A stretch of DNA of 60,303 nt from Candidatus Giovannonibacteria bacterium RIFCSPLOWO2_01_FULL_46_13 (lineage in GTDB: Bacteria > Patescibacteriota > Minisyncoccia > JACPKW01 > UBA11713): positions 1,072-61,374 of the forward strand of contig MFIE01000019.1 of NCBI GenBank assembly GCA_001778785.1. Direction: 5' to 3'. The position numbers were made by a program, and so were the translations under genes. This document shows positions 43,575-51,310 of this stretch, in pieces. How positions within the stretch are numbered: position 1 is the stretch's first letter; the number at the start of each line of letters is the position of its first letter. The notes beneath the pieces are model-generated. The model was given only the letters and a program-made list of their open reading frames with translations, was not told the origin of the DNA and made no database searches.

Positions 43575-44315
43575 ATGCCACCAGCCTTAGAAGTCCAAAA
43601 CCTCATCAAAAAATATAAAAGCAAAGGCTTCGAGAAGGTCGCGGTAAACGACGTTTCTTTCGAAGTGAAGAGGGGAGAGTTTTTTGGGTTCCTGGGCCCG
43701 AACGGCGCGGGAAAGACTTCAACAATCAGTTGCATAACCGGAACGGCCAAGATTACTTCCGGGACGATTAAAGTTTTTGGGTACGACGTCGTGGAGGATT
43801 ACCGCGAGGCCCGGAAGAAAATCGGCATCGCCCCGCAGGAATTTAACATAGATATTTTTGCGAAACCAAAAGATATTTTATATTTTGTTGCCGGATACTT
43901 TGGCATTCCCAAGAAAGAGCGCCTCGACCGGATCGACCAGGTTATAAAAGACTTGGGTCTCGAAAGTTATACTGACAGAAAATTCATGGAGCTTTCCGGA
44001 GGGTACAAGAGACGAGTGATGCTGGCACGAGCCATGGTGCACGATCCGGATCTTTTGATTTTGGACGAGCCGACCGCGGGGGTGGATGTCGAACTGCGGC
44101 ACGACCTTTGGAGAATTTTGACGGAGTTGAATAAAAAAGGAAAAACAATTTTGCTCACGACGCATTATTTGGAAGAAGCCCAGCGCCTCTGCGACCGGAT
44201 CGGGATAATCTTCAACGGCAAAGTCGTCTCGCTCGAATCCAAGGCGGAATTAATTAAAGACGGCAAATCCATCGAGGACCATTATTTAGCGCAGGTAGGG
44301 GCTAAACCTAACTGA
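43575..44315 (+). CDS. ABC-2 type transporter ATP-binding protein
   Basis: 246 aa. Walker A GPNGAGKTS, the Q-loop region APQEFNIDIF, signature LSGGYKRRVMLARAM, Walker B LLILDEPTAGVD and the H-loop LLTTHYLEE. DrrA/CcmA-like ATPases of this kind drive ABC-2 exporters. The matching permease gene is on the same strand at 46592-47359, with 2.3 kb of other genes between, so the transporter is probably split. Substrate unknown. Confidence 0.93.
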   Translation: MPPALEVQNLIKKYKSKGFEKVAVNDVSFEVKRGEFFGFLGPNGAGKTSTISCITGTAKITSGTIKVFGYDVVEDYREARKKIGIAPQEFNIDIFAKPKDILYFVAGYFGIPKKERLDRIDQVIKDLGLESYTDRKFMELSGGYKRRVMLARAMVHDPDLLILDEPTAGVDVELRHDLWRILTELNKKGKTILLTTHYLEEAQRLCDRIGIIFNGKVVSLESKAELIKDGKSIEDHYLAQVGAKPN

Positions 44316-44322
44316 GGTTAAG

Positions 44323-44586
44323 TTACAAGTCTCTATAAACATCTCGGCGATGATCTATCTCGAAGAAGATAGCTTCGTCGGCATCTTGAAAGTAAAATAA
44401 TACCCGCCAACTGCGGGTTACGCGAAAGGAAAACGCATGTTCTAATCCTTTTATCTTCTTTATGTGAAGTCTTGGGTCGCGCCAATTTTCCATAAAACGT
44501 TTTTCTTGAATGTCATAGATATGTCTAATTGGCTTTGGAACCGCTCGAAAAGACTTTATGAAGTCTTCAGTTTTTATTATTTCCAT
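44323..44586 (-). CDS. RelE/ParE-family toxin
   Basis: 87 aa. The pattern PIRHIYDIQEKRFMENWRDP, LEHAFSFRVTRSWRVLFYF and DEAIFFEIDHRRDVYRDL is typical of RelE/YafQ-like mRNA interferases or ParE toxins. It overlaps the antitoxin gene by 10 bp and lies downstream of it, the usual order. Its 3' end is 7 bp from the convergent ABC ATPase gene. Confidence 0.8.
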   Translation of the reverse strand: MEIIKTEDFIKSFRAVPKPIRHIYDIQEKRFMENWRDPRLHIKKIKGLEHAFSFRVTRSWRVLFYFQDADEAIFFEIDHRRDVYRDL

Positions 44587-44768
44587 GCAGAAGCTGGCGG
44601 ATATTTCTTAGTAGCCTTTTTATAGGAATTTTTAATACGCGCTGGGTTAGAGTAATCTTTAATATCTTCCCGCGGAAGCAATAAATCAAGCTTACCGCGC
44701 ATTAGGCGAAGCTCTTCTAGAACTGCAGTGAGTTTCTCGTTATTTGAATTTTGCTTTACTCGATTCAT
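44577..44768 (-). CDS. Antitoxin of the RelE-like pair
   Basis: 63 aa, charged and helical (NNEKLTAVLEELRLMRGKLD), with no obvious DNA-binding fold. The Lys-rich C-terminus (RIKNSYKKATKKYPPASA) probably wraps the toxin. Identified by its place directly upstream of, and overlapping, the toxin gene. Confidence 0.65.
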   Translation of the reverse strand: MNRVKQNSNNEKLTAVLEELRLMRGKLDLLLPREDIKDYSNPARIKNSYKKATKKYPPASAWK

Positions 44769-44799
44769 ATGTCCAATTGTACATTATGACGTTTGTATT

Positions 44800-45021
44800 T
44801 CAAGTTTGTTTCTTTGCCCTTAGGGCTGCCCAACTTTTCTCCTCTTCTTCGACTTTTTTCCACCAGCCATTCTTTTTTATAAAATCAAGAATTGATTTAC
44901 CGCATTTCTGACAAAGATCTTTATATTGGCGCATAGAATTTTTACTCGCATAGCTTAAGGAAATTTTTTCACGGCCGATTACTTTTCTGCAGATGTCGCA
45001 CTTCTCCACATTCATAGACAT
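44800..45021 (-). CDS. Small zinc-ribbon protein
   Basis: 73 aa. Two CxxC pairs, CDICRKVIG and CQKCGKSIL, 32 residues apart, predict one zinc site. The C-terminus is basic and rich in tryptophan. No family recognised. Monocistronic in appearance, upstream of the toxin-antitoxin pair on the same strand. Confidence 0.6.
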   Translation of the reverse strand: MSMNVEKCDICRKVIGREKISLSYASKNSMRQYKDLCQKCGKSILDFIKKNGWWKKVEEEEKSWAALRAKKQT

Positions 45022-45121
45022 TCAGTATAGAATTTTAGTTTAAATATTCAAGGAGTGAATAAATAATGGATATGATACAATTATCCAGCTATAGCACAAT
45101 AAATGTATCATCTGTATTCAC

Positions 45122-45167
45122 AAACAAAAAAGCCCGTCGGTATTTCTACCTCGGGGCTTTTGTTTTT
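45122..45167 (-). terminator. Terminator after the receiver-like gene
   Basis: An AAAAGCCCG...CGGGGCTTTT stem with A and T runs on both sides, so it can work in both directions. It lies 39 bp after the receiver gene stop. Confidence 0.8.
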
Positions 45168-45205
45168 GGGATTTTTCAGGTTCAATCTCGTAACCTTCAA
45201 AGGTA

Positions 45206-45595
45206 CTAAGCGACTATTTTGAGAAGCTCAAATTTTGCGAAATCGCGGTGTCCAAGATGGCTCTTGGCTCCGAATCGCTTATCGCAATAGCTTTGGGTAA
45301 AGCTTGAGCTCGTCCCAATAAGCTTTGATCGCTCGATGCCCAGTTTGTAAGCCACCTCATCGCCCTTGTACGGCATGTCTAGCGAGTGATCCAGAAGAAC
45401 TTTATCCGGACCAAACTCGTTTACCATGGAGCAGATTTCTTCCAAAGTCTCAACATACTTGAAGTCGTTCCCTTCTTTTTGAAGCCGTAAACGGTTGCAG
45501 GGGACAAGCGCTAAAACTTCATGTCCTTCAGCCTTGAGTACCTCAAGCAGTCCAAATAGATCACCGATATCATCTTCAATAATTGCGATCTTCAT
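45206..45595 (-). CDS. Stand-alone receiver-like domain protein
   Basis: 129 aa. The response-regulator receiver pattern can be followed: acidic pair in IAIIEDDIGD, candidate phosphoacceptor Asp in KVLLDHSLD, the Ser/Thr strand KLIGTSSSF, and a Lys near GAKSHL. No output domain is present. Ribosome binding site AAAAAAGGAGAAAAAC precedes the ATG. The usual Lys-Pro is absent, so phosphorylation is likely but not certain. Confidence 0.65.
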   Translation of the reverse strand: MKIAIIEDDIGDLFGLLEVLKAEGHEVLALVPCNRLRLQKEGNDFKYVETLEEICSMVNEFGPDKVLLDHSLDMPYKGDEVAYKLGIERSKLIGTSSSFTQSYCDKRFGAKSHLGHRDFAKFELLKIVA

Positions 45596-45743
45596 GTTTT
45601 TCTCCTTTTTTTGTGGAAGTCGTTATTTAAGGTTCCGCACTTTCTTAATCCCATCATAACAGGGAATCGTCAAGATGTCAATGATGAGTGGAATTGAATC
45701 CGCCAAAATAGCATGAAAAGCTTATACAATATAGATAAATTTC

Positions 45744-45774
45744 TGTTGAAACAAATTCAACAACATGCTAATAT
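45744..45774 (+). promoter_or_regulatory. Promoter and inverted-repeat operator of the TrmB gene
   Basis: TTGAAA (45746-45751), 17 nt, TAATAT (45769-45774). The inverted repeat TGTTGAA/TTCAACA (45744-45762) covers the -35, a natural site for autoregulation. The ATG at 45781 is 6 nt after the -10, so the message should be leaderless. Confidence 0.65.
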
Positions 45775-45780
45775 GAAGTC

Positions 45781-46560
45781 ATGATTAATCAGATTCTTTT
45801 GGAATTAGGCCTAAATGAAAAGGAGATCGAAGTCTATTTAGAGGTCCTGAAGCGAGGTAAGGCTCTCCCGACCAATATCGCCCAGGCGACTGGGATCAAT
45901 CGAGCTACTGTATATAGCGTTTCACAAAATCTTATGGAAAAGGGGCTTATCTTGGGTGATTTGACGGCTAAAACATTGGAACTAACCGCTTTACCCGCCT
46001 CAGAACTAAATAATTTAATCGAAAGAGAAGCGAGAAAATTGGAAGAAAAAAGAAAACTTGCTACCCAAGCTATCGAGGAGTTGTCGCAATTGCCGCTCAA
46101 TACTAAGTACTCGATACCGTCTATTAAATTCATAAAGGAAAATAATGTGGAGGAGTTTATGTACAAAAGAATTGAAGAATGGAACAAGAGCCTAAAGCGA
46201 ACAGATAAAATCTGGTGGGGGTTCCAAGACCATACATTTGTTGAGAATTTCAAAAAGTGGATGAGGGATTACTGGGAGCAAGAGAGCTCTCGCGGCATTA
46301 AAGTAAAACTATTGAGCAATATTTCCCAAATAGAAGCTACGATGGCAGAAGAAGCCTGGGAAGATCGTGAGATAAGGTTTTGGAAAAAAGAAGTTAAATT
46401 CACCTCGACTTTGTGGATCGTAGGCGAATACATTGTCATGGTTTATACCAAGGACAAGCCGTTCTATTTGGTTGAAATAAACAACTATGTCATGTCCCAA
46501 AATTTACGCGAAGTGTTTAAAAATATTTGGGATGAGGTTGGAGGTGAGGCGACTAGATAG
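45781..46560 (+). CDS. TrmB-family transcriptional regulator
   Basis: 259 aa. The N-terminal winged helix (about 1-75, LGLNEKEIEVYLEVLKRGKA, TGINRATVYSVSQNLMEKGL) is followed by a short coiled coil and a C-terminal effector-like domain (FIKENNVEEFMYKRIEEW). TrmB regulators are mostly archaeal but also occur in CPR bacteria and often control transporters. The ABC-2 permease gene starts 31 bp downstream, so it may control that exporter. Confidence 0.8.
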   Translation: MINQILLELGLNEKEIEVYLEVLKRGKALPTNIAQATGINRATVYSVSQNLMEKGLILGDLTAKTLELTALPASELNNLIEREARKLEEKRKLATQAIEELSQLPLNTKYSIPSIKFIKENNVEEFMYKRIEEWNKSLKRTDKIWWGFQDHTFVENFKKWMRDYWEQESSRGIKVKLLSNISQIEATMAEEAWEDREIRFWKKEVKFTSTLWIVGEYIVMVYTKDKPFYLVEINNYVMSQNLREVFKNIWDEVGGEATR

Positions 46561-46591
46561 AAACCATGAAAACGGCTATAATCTAATATCT

Positions 46592-47359
46592 ATGAACGTG
46601 AACTGGATCGGGTTACAAACATTTGTTATGCAAGAGCTTTTGCGGATAAAGCGCGTTTGGATACAGACGCTTGTTACACCGTGGATTTCGGCCCTGCTCT
46701 ATATTTTAATTTTCGGGCAGATTGTTGGGCGGAGGATCGGGATGATAAGCGGTGTTACTTATATCGATTTCGTTGTGCCGGGGCTCCTGATGTTGAATGT
46801 CATGCAATCTGCTTTCGGGCATTCTTCCTCCTCGCTTTATTTCCAGCGCTTTGCGCGGCATATCGAGGAAATTTTAACCGCGCCACTTTCGTACATGGAA
46901 ATAATCATCGGGTATGTGACTGGAGCCGTGGTGCGCGGGCTCTCGGTTGCCGCTGGAGTGTACGTTATCGCGCTTTTCTTTACGGTAACGACCGTCGAGC
47001 ATCTTTTCCTTTTCGTTTTTTATACGATTTCCGTGGCGCTGATCTTTTCTCTCCTGGGCCTTCTTGTCGGGCTCTGGTCCGAGGGCTTCGAGCAGTTAAC
47101 AATCCCGCAGACGTTTATAATCATGCCCCTAACTTTCTTGGGCGGGCTTTTTACATCTATCCATATGTTTCCGGAAAATATGCAATGGTTTGTGCGCATA
47201 AATCCGTTTTTCTATTTCGTTGACGGCCTCCGCTATTCGATGATAGGCGTATCCGAATCCAACCAAACAATCGGGCTTATCCTGATAATTGGCCTTGTTG
47301 TGGGGCTCGGCTTCTGGGTCTGGTATTTATTCAAAACTGGATATAAAATAAGAACCTGA
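46592..47359 (+). CDS. ABC-2 type transporter permease
   Basis: 255 aa from the ATG at 46592; an upstream in-frame ATG at 46487 lies within the TrmB gene. About six membrane helices, with the ABC-2 pattern YIDFVVPGLLMLNVMQSAF, HIEEILTAPLSYMEIIIGYV and TFLGGLFTSIHMFPENMQW. It is the natural partner of the ATPase at 43575-44315. Confidence 0.9.
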   Translation: MNVNWIGLQTFVMQELLRIKRVWIQTLVTPWISALLYILIFGQIVGRRIGMISGVTYIDFVVPGLLMLNVMQSAFGHSSSSLYFQRFARHIEEILTAPLSYMEIIIGYVTGAVVRGLSVAAGVYVIALFFTVTTVEHLFLFVFYTISVALIFSLLGLLVGLWSEGFEQLTIPQTFIIMPLTFLGGLFTSIHMFPENMQWFVRINPFFYFVDGLRYSMIGVSESNQTIGLILIIGLVVGLGFWVWYLFKTGYKIRT

Positions 47360-47401
47360 GCAAAGGTCGTTTTTATTAAGTTTAATTTAATCTAAAATTT
47401 T

Positions 47402-47590
47402 ATGGCGCAGCGCAAAGCGGCAGATTGCAGATTGTTTCCGAGCGAGAAGAATTGTTCGCTTTATATTTCCGGGACAGAGGACGAGGTGATGGACGCATCT
47501 ATCCAACACGCGGTTTCGGCGCATGGACACCAGGATACTCCGGAACTTCGCAAGGAACTTCAGGAGTTTCTCAAAGACGCAAGCGACTAG
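47402..47590 (+). CDS. DUF1059-like small protein
   Basis: 62 aa. CSLYISGTEDEVMDASIQHA then AHGHQDTPELRKELQEFL fits the DUF1059 pattern, in which a Cys near the start and a His-rich helix recur. Function unknown. It stands alone between the permease and tRNA-Gly. Confidence 0.6.
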   Translation: MAQRKAADCRLFPSEKNCSLYISGTEDEVMDASIQHAVSAHGHQDTPELRKELQEFLKDASD

Positions 47591-47623
47591 TAAAAACACC
47601 TCCCGGGAAACTTCGGGAGGCAT

Positions 47624-47695
47624 GCGGCTGTCGTATAGTGGCTATTATGGCTGCCTTCCAAGCAGCAGATGCGGGTTCGACTCCCGCCAGCCGCA
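47624..47695 (+). tRNA. tRNA-Gly(TCC)
   Basis: 72 nt. Acceptor GCGGCTG/CAGCCGC, anticodon stem GCTGC/GCAGC with loop CTTCCAA (anticodon TCC), T-arm GCGGGTTCGACTCCCGC. CCA not encoded. A 7-bp hairpin (CCTCCCG/CGGGAGG) lies just upstream at 47599-47620. Confidence 0.95.
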
Positions 47696-47705
47696 CAAAT
47701 TTTAC

Positions 47706-47740
47706 AAAACCAGCTCCGGCATTGCGCCGGAGCTGGTTTT
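47706..47740 (+). terminator. Terminator after tRNA-Gly
   Basis: A perfect 15-bp stem (47706-47720 with 47726-47740; AAAACCAGCTCCGGC on the left), a 5-nt loop and a TTTT end. Works in both directions. Confidence 0.9.
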
Positions 47741-47787
47741 GTCTTAGGCTTGGTTTAAAATCTGTTTCATTGAAAGGGGAAAGCTTC

Positions 47788-47850
47788 ATGAATGGAGTGA
47801 TTTGGATCTTCGCCGTGGCTTTGGAAATCCCATTGGCTGGATATGATTAA
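47788..47850 (+). CDS. Possible 20-residue peptide
   Basis: ATG to TAA encodes MNGVIWIFAVALEIPLAGYD, hydrophobic in the middle. GAAAGGGGAAAG lies 5-16 nt upstream, a good ribosome binding site, and a strong terminator follows 13 nt after the stop. The unit is bounded by terminators on both sides. It may be a small membrane peptide or part of a small RNA; no family is known. Confidence 0.4.
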   Translation: MNGVIWIFAVALEIPLAGYD

Positions 47851-47863
47851 CTCACAAAACCCG

Positions 47864-47893
47864 AAAGGCGGTCCGTAAGGACCGCCTTTTTTT
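47864..47893 (+). terminator. Intrinsic terminator (20-residue ORF / TrmB side)
   Basis: AAAGGCGGTCC, GTAA loop, GGACCGCCTTT, then further T. Perfect 11-bp stem. Oriented best for rightward transcripts but can also stop the leftward TrmB gene. Confidence 0.9.
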
Positions 47894-47896
47894 GTT

Positions 47897-48655
47897 TCAC
47901 TGTTTTGCTAACGTCCAAAGAGTTTCAAAAAATCCGGCGTAACTTTTTGTTACCAACGGATTCCAAATTGTAAAATGCGTCACGGGTTCGGAGAAAATAT
48001 TAAACGCGAGCGCGTCAGGCCAGATGTTTGTATTAACTTCTGCTGTAAATAATCCCGGCAGATACCTTACTTCAAATAATTCTCTTTTTCCGTGCACGCT
48101 TTCCATTGCCTCCCTCTGTCCTTCTGACCCGATGTATCTCATTTTAATTCCTCGCTCGATTTGTCTTTTTGTATAATCTTTTAATCTCACCCCCATCGTC
48201 TCATTGAATTTATCTCCTGTCCCACCGATGATCAAAACTTCACATTTTTCTTTTGCATACTCGAGCATATCGAATTCGTGCGCGACGTATGATTCCTTCC
48301 CCTGAAAGACTTCGAAATGCTGTTCCAGCGGCAAGACAATTATCTCATTTAACTTAGTAACCAAATTTTCCGCGAGTATTTTTTTCTCCTCGGCCAAGCG
48401 CGAGAGCATATTTGGATTTTTTGCCGTGAATTTTTTACGACCCCTTTTGATTACATGCTGAACTAGTCCCCGCCGTTCCAATTTATCGAGCGATTGATAT
48501 ACGTACTGCCCGTGCAGGTCGGTGTCTTTGATGATCTTGGAGCTCCCGACCTCGCCCAATAGAAGGAGAGACATGTAGACCCGCGCCTCCTTAAGGTCCA
48601 TCCCAAGGCTCAAAAGCCCGTCCAAAACCTCATCTTTTTGATTTTTATCAAACAT
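47897..48655 (-). CDS. TrmB-family transcriptional regulator
   Basis: 252 aa. N-terminal winged helix (LLSLGMDLKEARVYMSLLLL, GQYVYQSLDKLERRGLVQHV), a coiled linker, and a C-terminal domain (KCEVLIIGGTGDKFNETMGV) of the phospholipase D-like effector type seen in TrmB proteins. Second TrmB in the window. Its targets are not evident; it is divergent from the CxxC protein gene at 48826. Confidence 0.75.
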   Translation of the reverse strand: MFDKNQKDEVLDGLLSLGMDLKEARVYMSLLLLGEVGSSKIIKDTDLHGQYVYQSLDKLERRGLVQHVIKRGRKKFTAKNPNMLSRLAEEKKILAENLVTKLNEIIVLPLEQHFEVFQGKESYVAHEFDMLEYAKEKCEVLIIGGTGDKFNETMGVRLKDYTKRQIERGIKMRYIGSEGQREAMESVHGKRELFEVRYLPGLFTAEVNTNIWPDALAFNIFSEPVTHFTIWNPLVTKSYAGFFETLWTLAKQ

Positions 48656-48724
48656 TTTTGATAACTATTAGATAATCTCTTGTTTTATATACTTATTCTA
48701 TCATATTTTCATCATCAAGAATCA

Positions 48725-48753
48725 TTGACAAGATATCCAAGCCGTGGTATGCT
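48725..48753 (+). promoter_or_regulatory. Promoter of the 128-aa CxxC gene
   Basis: TTGACA (48725-48730), 17 nt, TATGCT (48748-48753). The first 12 bases, TTGACAAGATAT, are shared with the first promoter of the small-ORF operon at 54210. Confidence 0.75.
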
Positions 48754-48825
48754 TTATACAAGATGAACATTGAGATTTGATCCATAAGCCCTGACCGCAA
48801 GGCAGGCAGGATTAAGGAGATACTA

Positions 48826-49212
48826 ATGTCAGCTTTAACTCAATTTCGTTCTATCGAAAAAGAACTGCAAGTTGCCTGCGGTAAAAACTACGGAAGTGAT
48901 TTTCGTCACTGCATTATCTGCGGGCGATTAGTTAAAGAACACAACCAGATGCATTTCGCAGATTCTCCTCTCTTTGAAATTGATAGAGTTCTGGGAAATA
49001 ACCAAATTTCTCAAGGAAAACTCCTCCAAGCTTTGAAAGCGAGGGGTAATGGAGAAGCCTTGAGAATATTCCGCTCTGGATACTATCCTCGGGATCCTTC
49101 CGGATATCTCGGCGGACATCTTGTTGCAGGAAGGATTGACATGGATAACCCAACAACTCTTGAAGAAGTACTCGATGCAATATGCGATATCATCGAGAGC
49201 CGTAACCGTTAG
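48826..49212 (+). CDS. Hypothetical protein with a CxxC motif
   Basis: 128 aa, soluble. A single HCIICGRLV pair near residue 29, a following His-rich stretch (EHNQMHFAD) that could complete a zinc site, and no other known motif. Ribosome binding site AAGGAGATACT. The leader contains a small palindrome (CCTGACCGCAAGGCAGGCAG). A terminator follows. Not recognised. Confidence 0.65.
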   Translation: MSALTQFRSIEKELQVACGKNYGSDFRHCIICGRLVKEHNQMHFADSPLFEIDRVLGNNQISQGKLLQALKARGNGEALRIFRSGYYPRDPSGYLGGHLVAGRIDMDNPTTLEEVLDAICDIIESRNR

Positions 49213-49237
49213 GCTTAAAACGAGCGGAAAATATAAT

Positions 49238-49270
49238 AAAAACCCTTACGATTTATCGTCGGGGTTTTTT
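49238..49270 (+). terminator. Terminator of the CxxC gene
   Basis: AAAACCC...GGGTTTTTT with an inner ACGAT/ATCGT hairpin. Confidence 0.8.
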
Positions 49271-49279
49271 ATTGTAAAC

Positions 49280-49312
49280 GAAAAGCTCTCCGATTTGATC
49301 GGAGAGCTTTTC
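49280..49312 (-). terminator. Terminator of the HU gene
   Basis: A perfect 15-bp stem, GAAAAGCTCTCCGAT on the left, with a TTG loop. T runs on both strands; placed 18 bp after the HU stop. Confidence 0.85.
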
Positions 49313-49329
49313 TAATATCTGTCGTAATC

Positions 49330-49617
49330 TTATCGAACCGCGTCTTTTAAGCCTTTGCCCGGTTTGAATTTCGGGACTTTCATCGCTGGGACGTTTACGG
49401 CCTCTCCGGTCTTCGGGTTGCGGGCTGTTCTCGCTTTGCGGTGTTTAACCACAAATGAGCCGAATCCCGCTATCGATACCTCGTCGCCTCTCTTCATCGT
49501 GTCCGCGATTGTGTCGAAAACAAAATCTACGACCTCTTCTGCGTGCTTCTTGGAAACCTCAACTCCCTTCTTGGAGTGCAGGTCCCATACTTTTTGAGCT
49601 AAGTCTGCTTTATTCAT
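49330..49617 (-). CDS. HU-family DNA-binding protein
   Basis: 95 aa, the usual HU/IHF length. MNKADLAQKVWDLHSKKG at the N-terminus and GFGSFVVKHRKARTARNPKT, including the DNA-minor-groove arm, are diagnostic. Nucleoid-associated, bends DNA. Monocistronic with its own terminator. Confidence 0.96.
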   Translation of the reverse strand: MNKADLAQKVWDLHSKKGVEVSKKHAEEVVDFVFDTIADTMKRGDEVSIAGFGSFVVKHRKARTARNPKTGEAVNVPAMKVPKFKPGKGLKDAVR

Positions 49618-49694
49618 TTGAAACTAAATAATTGCTAGCAAACGACCTTTTATACGGGTATAAAAAGGATTATATCACAAGGAATTTTCGTCAA

Positions 49695-51224
49695 CTACCT
49701 TGCGTATTCCACAACCCTGTTTTCGCGTATTACGTTCACTTTTATCTCTCCTGGGTATTTCAATTCCTGTTCGATGCGGTTTGCGATATCCCGGGCGAGG
49801 TTTTTCATCTCTAGGTCAGAAATTTTCTCTGGCGTCACAAAAACCCTTATTTCTCGGCCTGCTTGGATAGCATAAGCCTTATCAACGACCGGGAAGGAAC
49901 TCGCGATGCGTTCCAAATCCTCAAGCCTCTTTAGGTAATTTTCTACTGAATCGCGCCTGGCGCCAGGGCGGGAAGCGGAAATTGCGTCCGCGGTTTGCAC
50001 AATTATGGATTCCAGTGTCTCGTATGGGTACTCCTCGTGGTGGGATTGCATGGCCTGTACCACTTTATTGTCCACATTGAACTTCTGGAGGATCCTGCGG
50101 CCAATTTCGACGTGGGTTCCCTGGATTTCATGGTCGACGGCCTTGCCGATGTCGTGCAGTAAGGCGCCTTTCTTCGCGACTGCAACATCCCCGCCCAATT
50201 CAGAGGCGAGCATTCCGGAAACGTGGGCCATTTCTATCGAATGCTGAAGGACGTTTTGTCCGTATGACGTTCGGAATTTCAAGCGGCCCAAAAGCATGGA
50301 GAGGCGAGGGTCGATGTCGAAGACCCCAACTTCGAAGGCGGCCTTTTCTCCGGCGTCTTTGATCATTTTTTCAACTTCGTTCTTGGCTTTATCTACCGTC
50401 TCCTCGATTTTCGCGGGTTGGATCCTTCCATCCAGGATCAAATTCTCTAAAGCGATTCGGGCGATCTGCCTTCGGACCGGGTCGAAACTCGAAATGATGA
50501 CCGATCCCGGAGTATCGTCTACGATGACCTCCACTCCTGCGGCGCGTTCAAGGGCGCGGATGTTCCTCCCTTCTTTCCCGATTATTTTTCCCTTGATGTC
50601 GTCCGAAGGAATATTTACAGACGTCGTCGTTACGTCCGAAGCGGTCGAAGAGGCGATGCGCTGGATGACGGTCGCCAAAATATCCCGGGCTTTTTGCTCG
50701 AGTTTATCCTGCCCGAAGATTTCTACTTTCTGTATCCTCGCAAGCACGTCCGTTTCATATTTTTTCTCTACGGAATCGAGAAGCGCCTTTTTGGCTTCTT
50801 CTTCGGAGAGGTTTGCGATCTTTTGCAGCTCCTCCCGTTTTTTAGCCTCGATGTTTTCCGCTTCCTCCCTTATTTTCTTTATTTCCTCGGCTTTTTTCTT
50901 GAGGCTTTCTATTTCCTCATCAAAAGTCTTCCTTCGTTTTTCGAGGGCCTCATCTTTCTCTAGGACTTTTTCTTCTAATTTTCTTAGCTGATTTTCGCGC
51001 TCCTTCGTCTCTTTTCGGGACTCTTCTAGTACGCCCTCGGCTTTCTTTTTCGCCTCCTCTACGGTACCAGCTGCTTGATCTTTAGCATCGAGCAGGATTC
51101 TTTTTATCTGGACTTCGAGAGAATTTTTGCGATACTGCGCAATTACTTGGCGAAGTACATAGCCGACTGCCGTTCCGACAATTAACGATACGAGCGCCAC
51201 CAGCAATGGTGACGTTAAAATCAT
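49695..51224 (-). CDS. rny: Ribonuclease Y
   Basis: 509 aa. One N-terminal membrane helix (LLVALVSLIVGTAVGYVL), a long coiled coil (about 35-180), a KH domain (IKGKIIGKEGRNIRALERAAG, near 210-270) and an HD phosphodiesterase domain (AHVSGMLASELGG, GALLHDIGKAVDHE). It starts mRNA decay at the membrane and works with PNPase. Confidence 0.96.
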   Translation of the reverse strand: MILTSPLLVALVSLIVGTAVGYVLRQVIAQYRKNSLEVQIKRILLDAKDQAAGTVEEAKKKAEGVLEESRKETKERENQLRKLEEKVLEKDEALEKRRKTFDEEIESLKKKAEEIKKIREEAENIEAKKREELQKIANLSEEEAKKALLDSVEKKYETDVLARIQKVEIFGQDKLEQKARDILATVIQRIASSTASDVTTTSVNIPSDDIKGKIIGKEGRNIRALERAAGVEVIVDDTPGSVIISSFDPVRRQIARIALENLILDGRIQPAKIEETVDKAKNEVEKMIKDAGEKAAFEVGVFDIDPRLSMLLGRLKFRTSYGQNVLQHSIEMAHVSGMLASELGGDVAVAKKGALLHDIGKAVDHEIQGTHVEIGRRILQKFNVDNKVVQAMQSHHEEYPYETLESIIVQTADAISASRPGARRDSVENYLKRLEDLERIASSFPVVDKAYAIQAGREIRVFVTPEKISDLEMKNLARDIANRIEQELKYPGEIKVNVIRENRVVEYAR

Positions 51225-51298
51225 AGTAATTTATCTCTTTTAATTGGGTCTCCAAATTAAATGCAAAAGGAATAATAACCAAATAGTAACAGAGGTGT

Positions 51299-51304
51299 TA
51301 CAAT
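51299..51304 (+). promoter_or_regulatory. -10 element of gpmI
   Basis: TACAAT ends 6 nt before the gpmI ATG at 51311, which predicts a leaderless message. The -35 region is poor. Confidence 0.45.
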
Positions 51305-51310
51305 AAAGCA

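Noticed and set aside
47425..47850. A 141-codon frame running through the DUF1059 gene, tRNA-Gly and a terminator
   Set aside because: It reads through a tRNA and a perfect terminator hairpin. Only its last 20 codons, with their own ribosome binding site, merit a mention.
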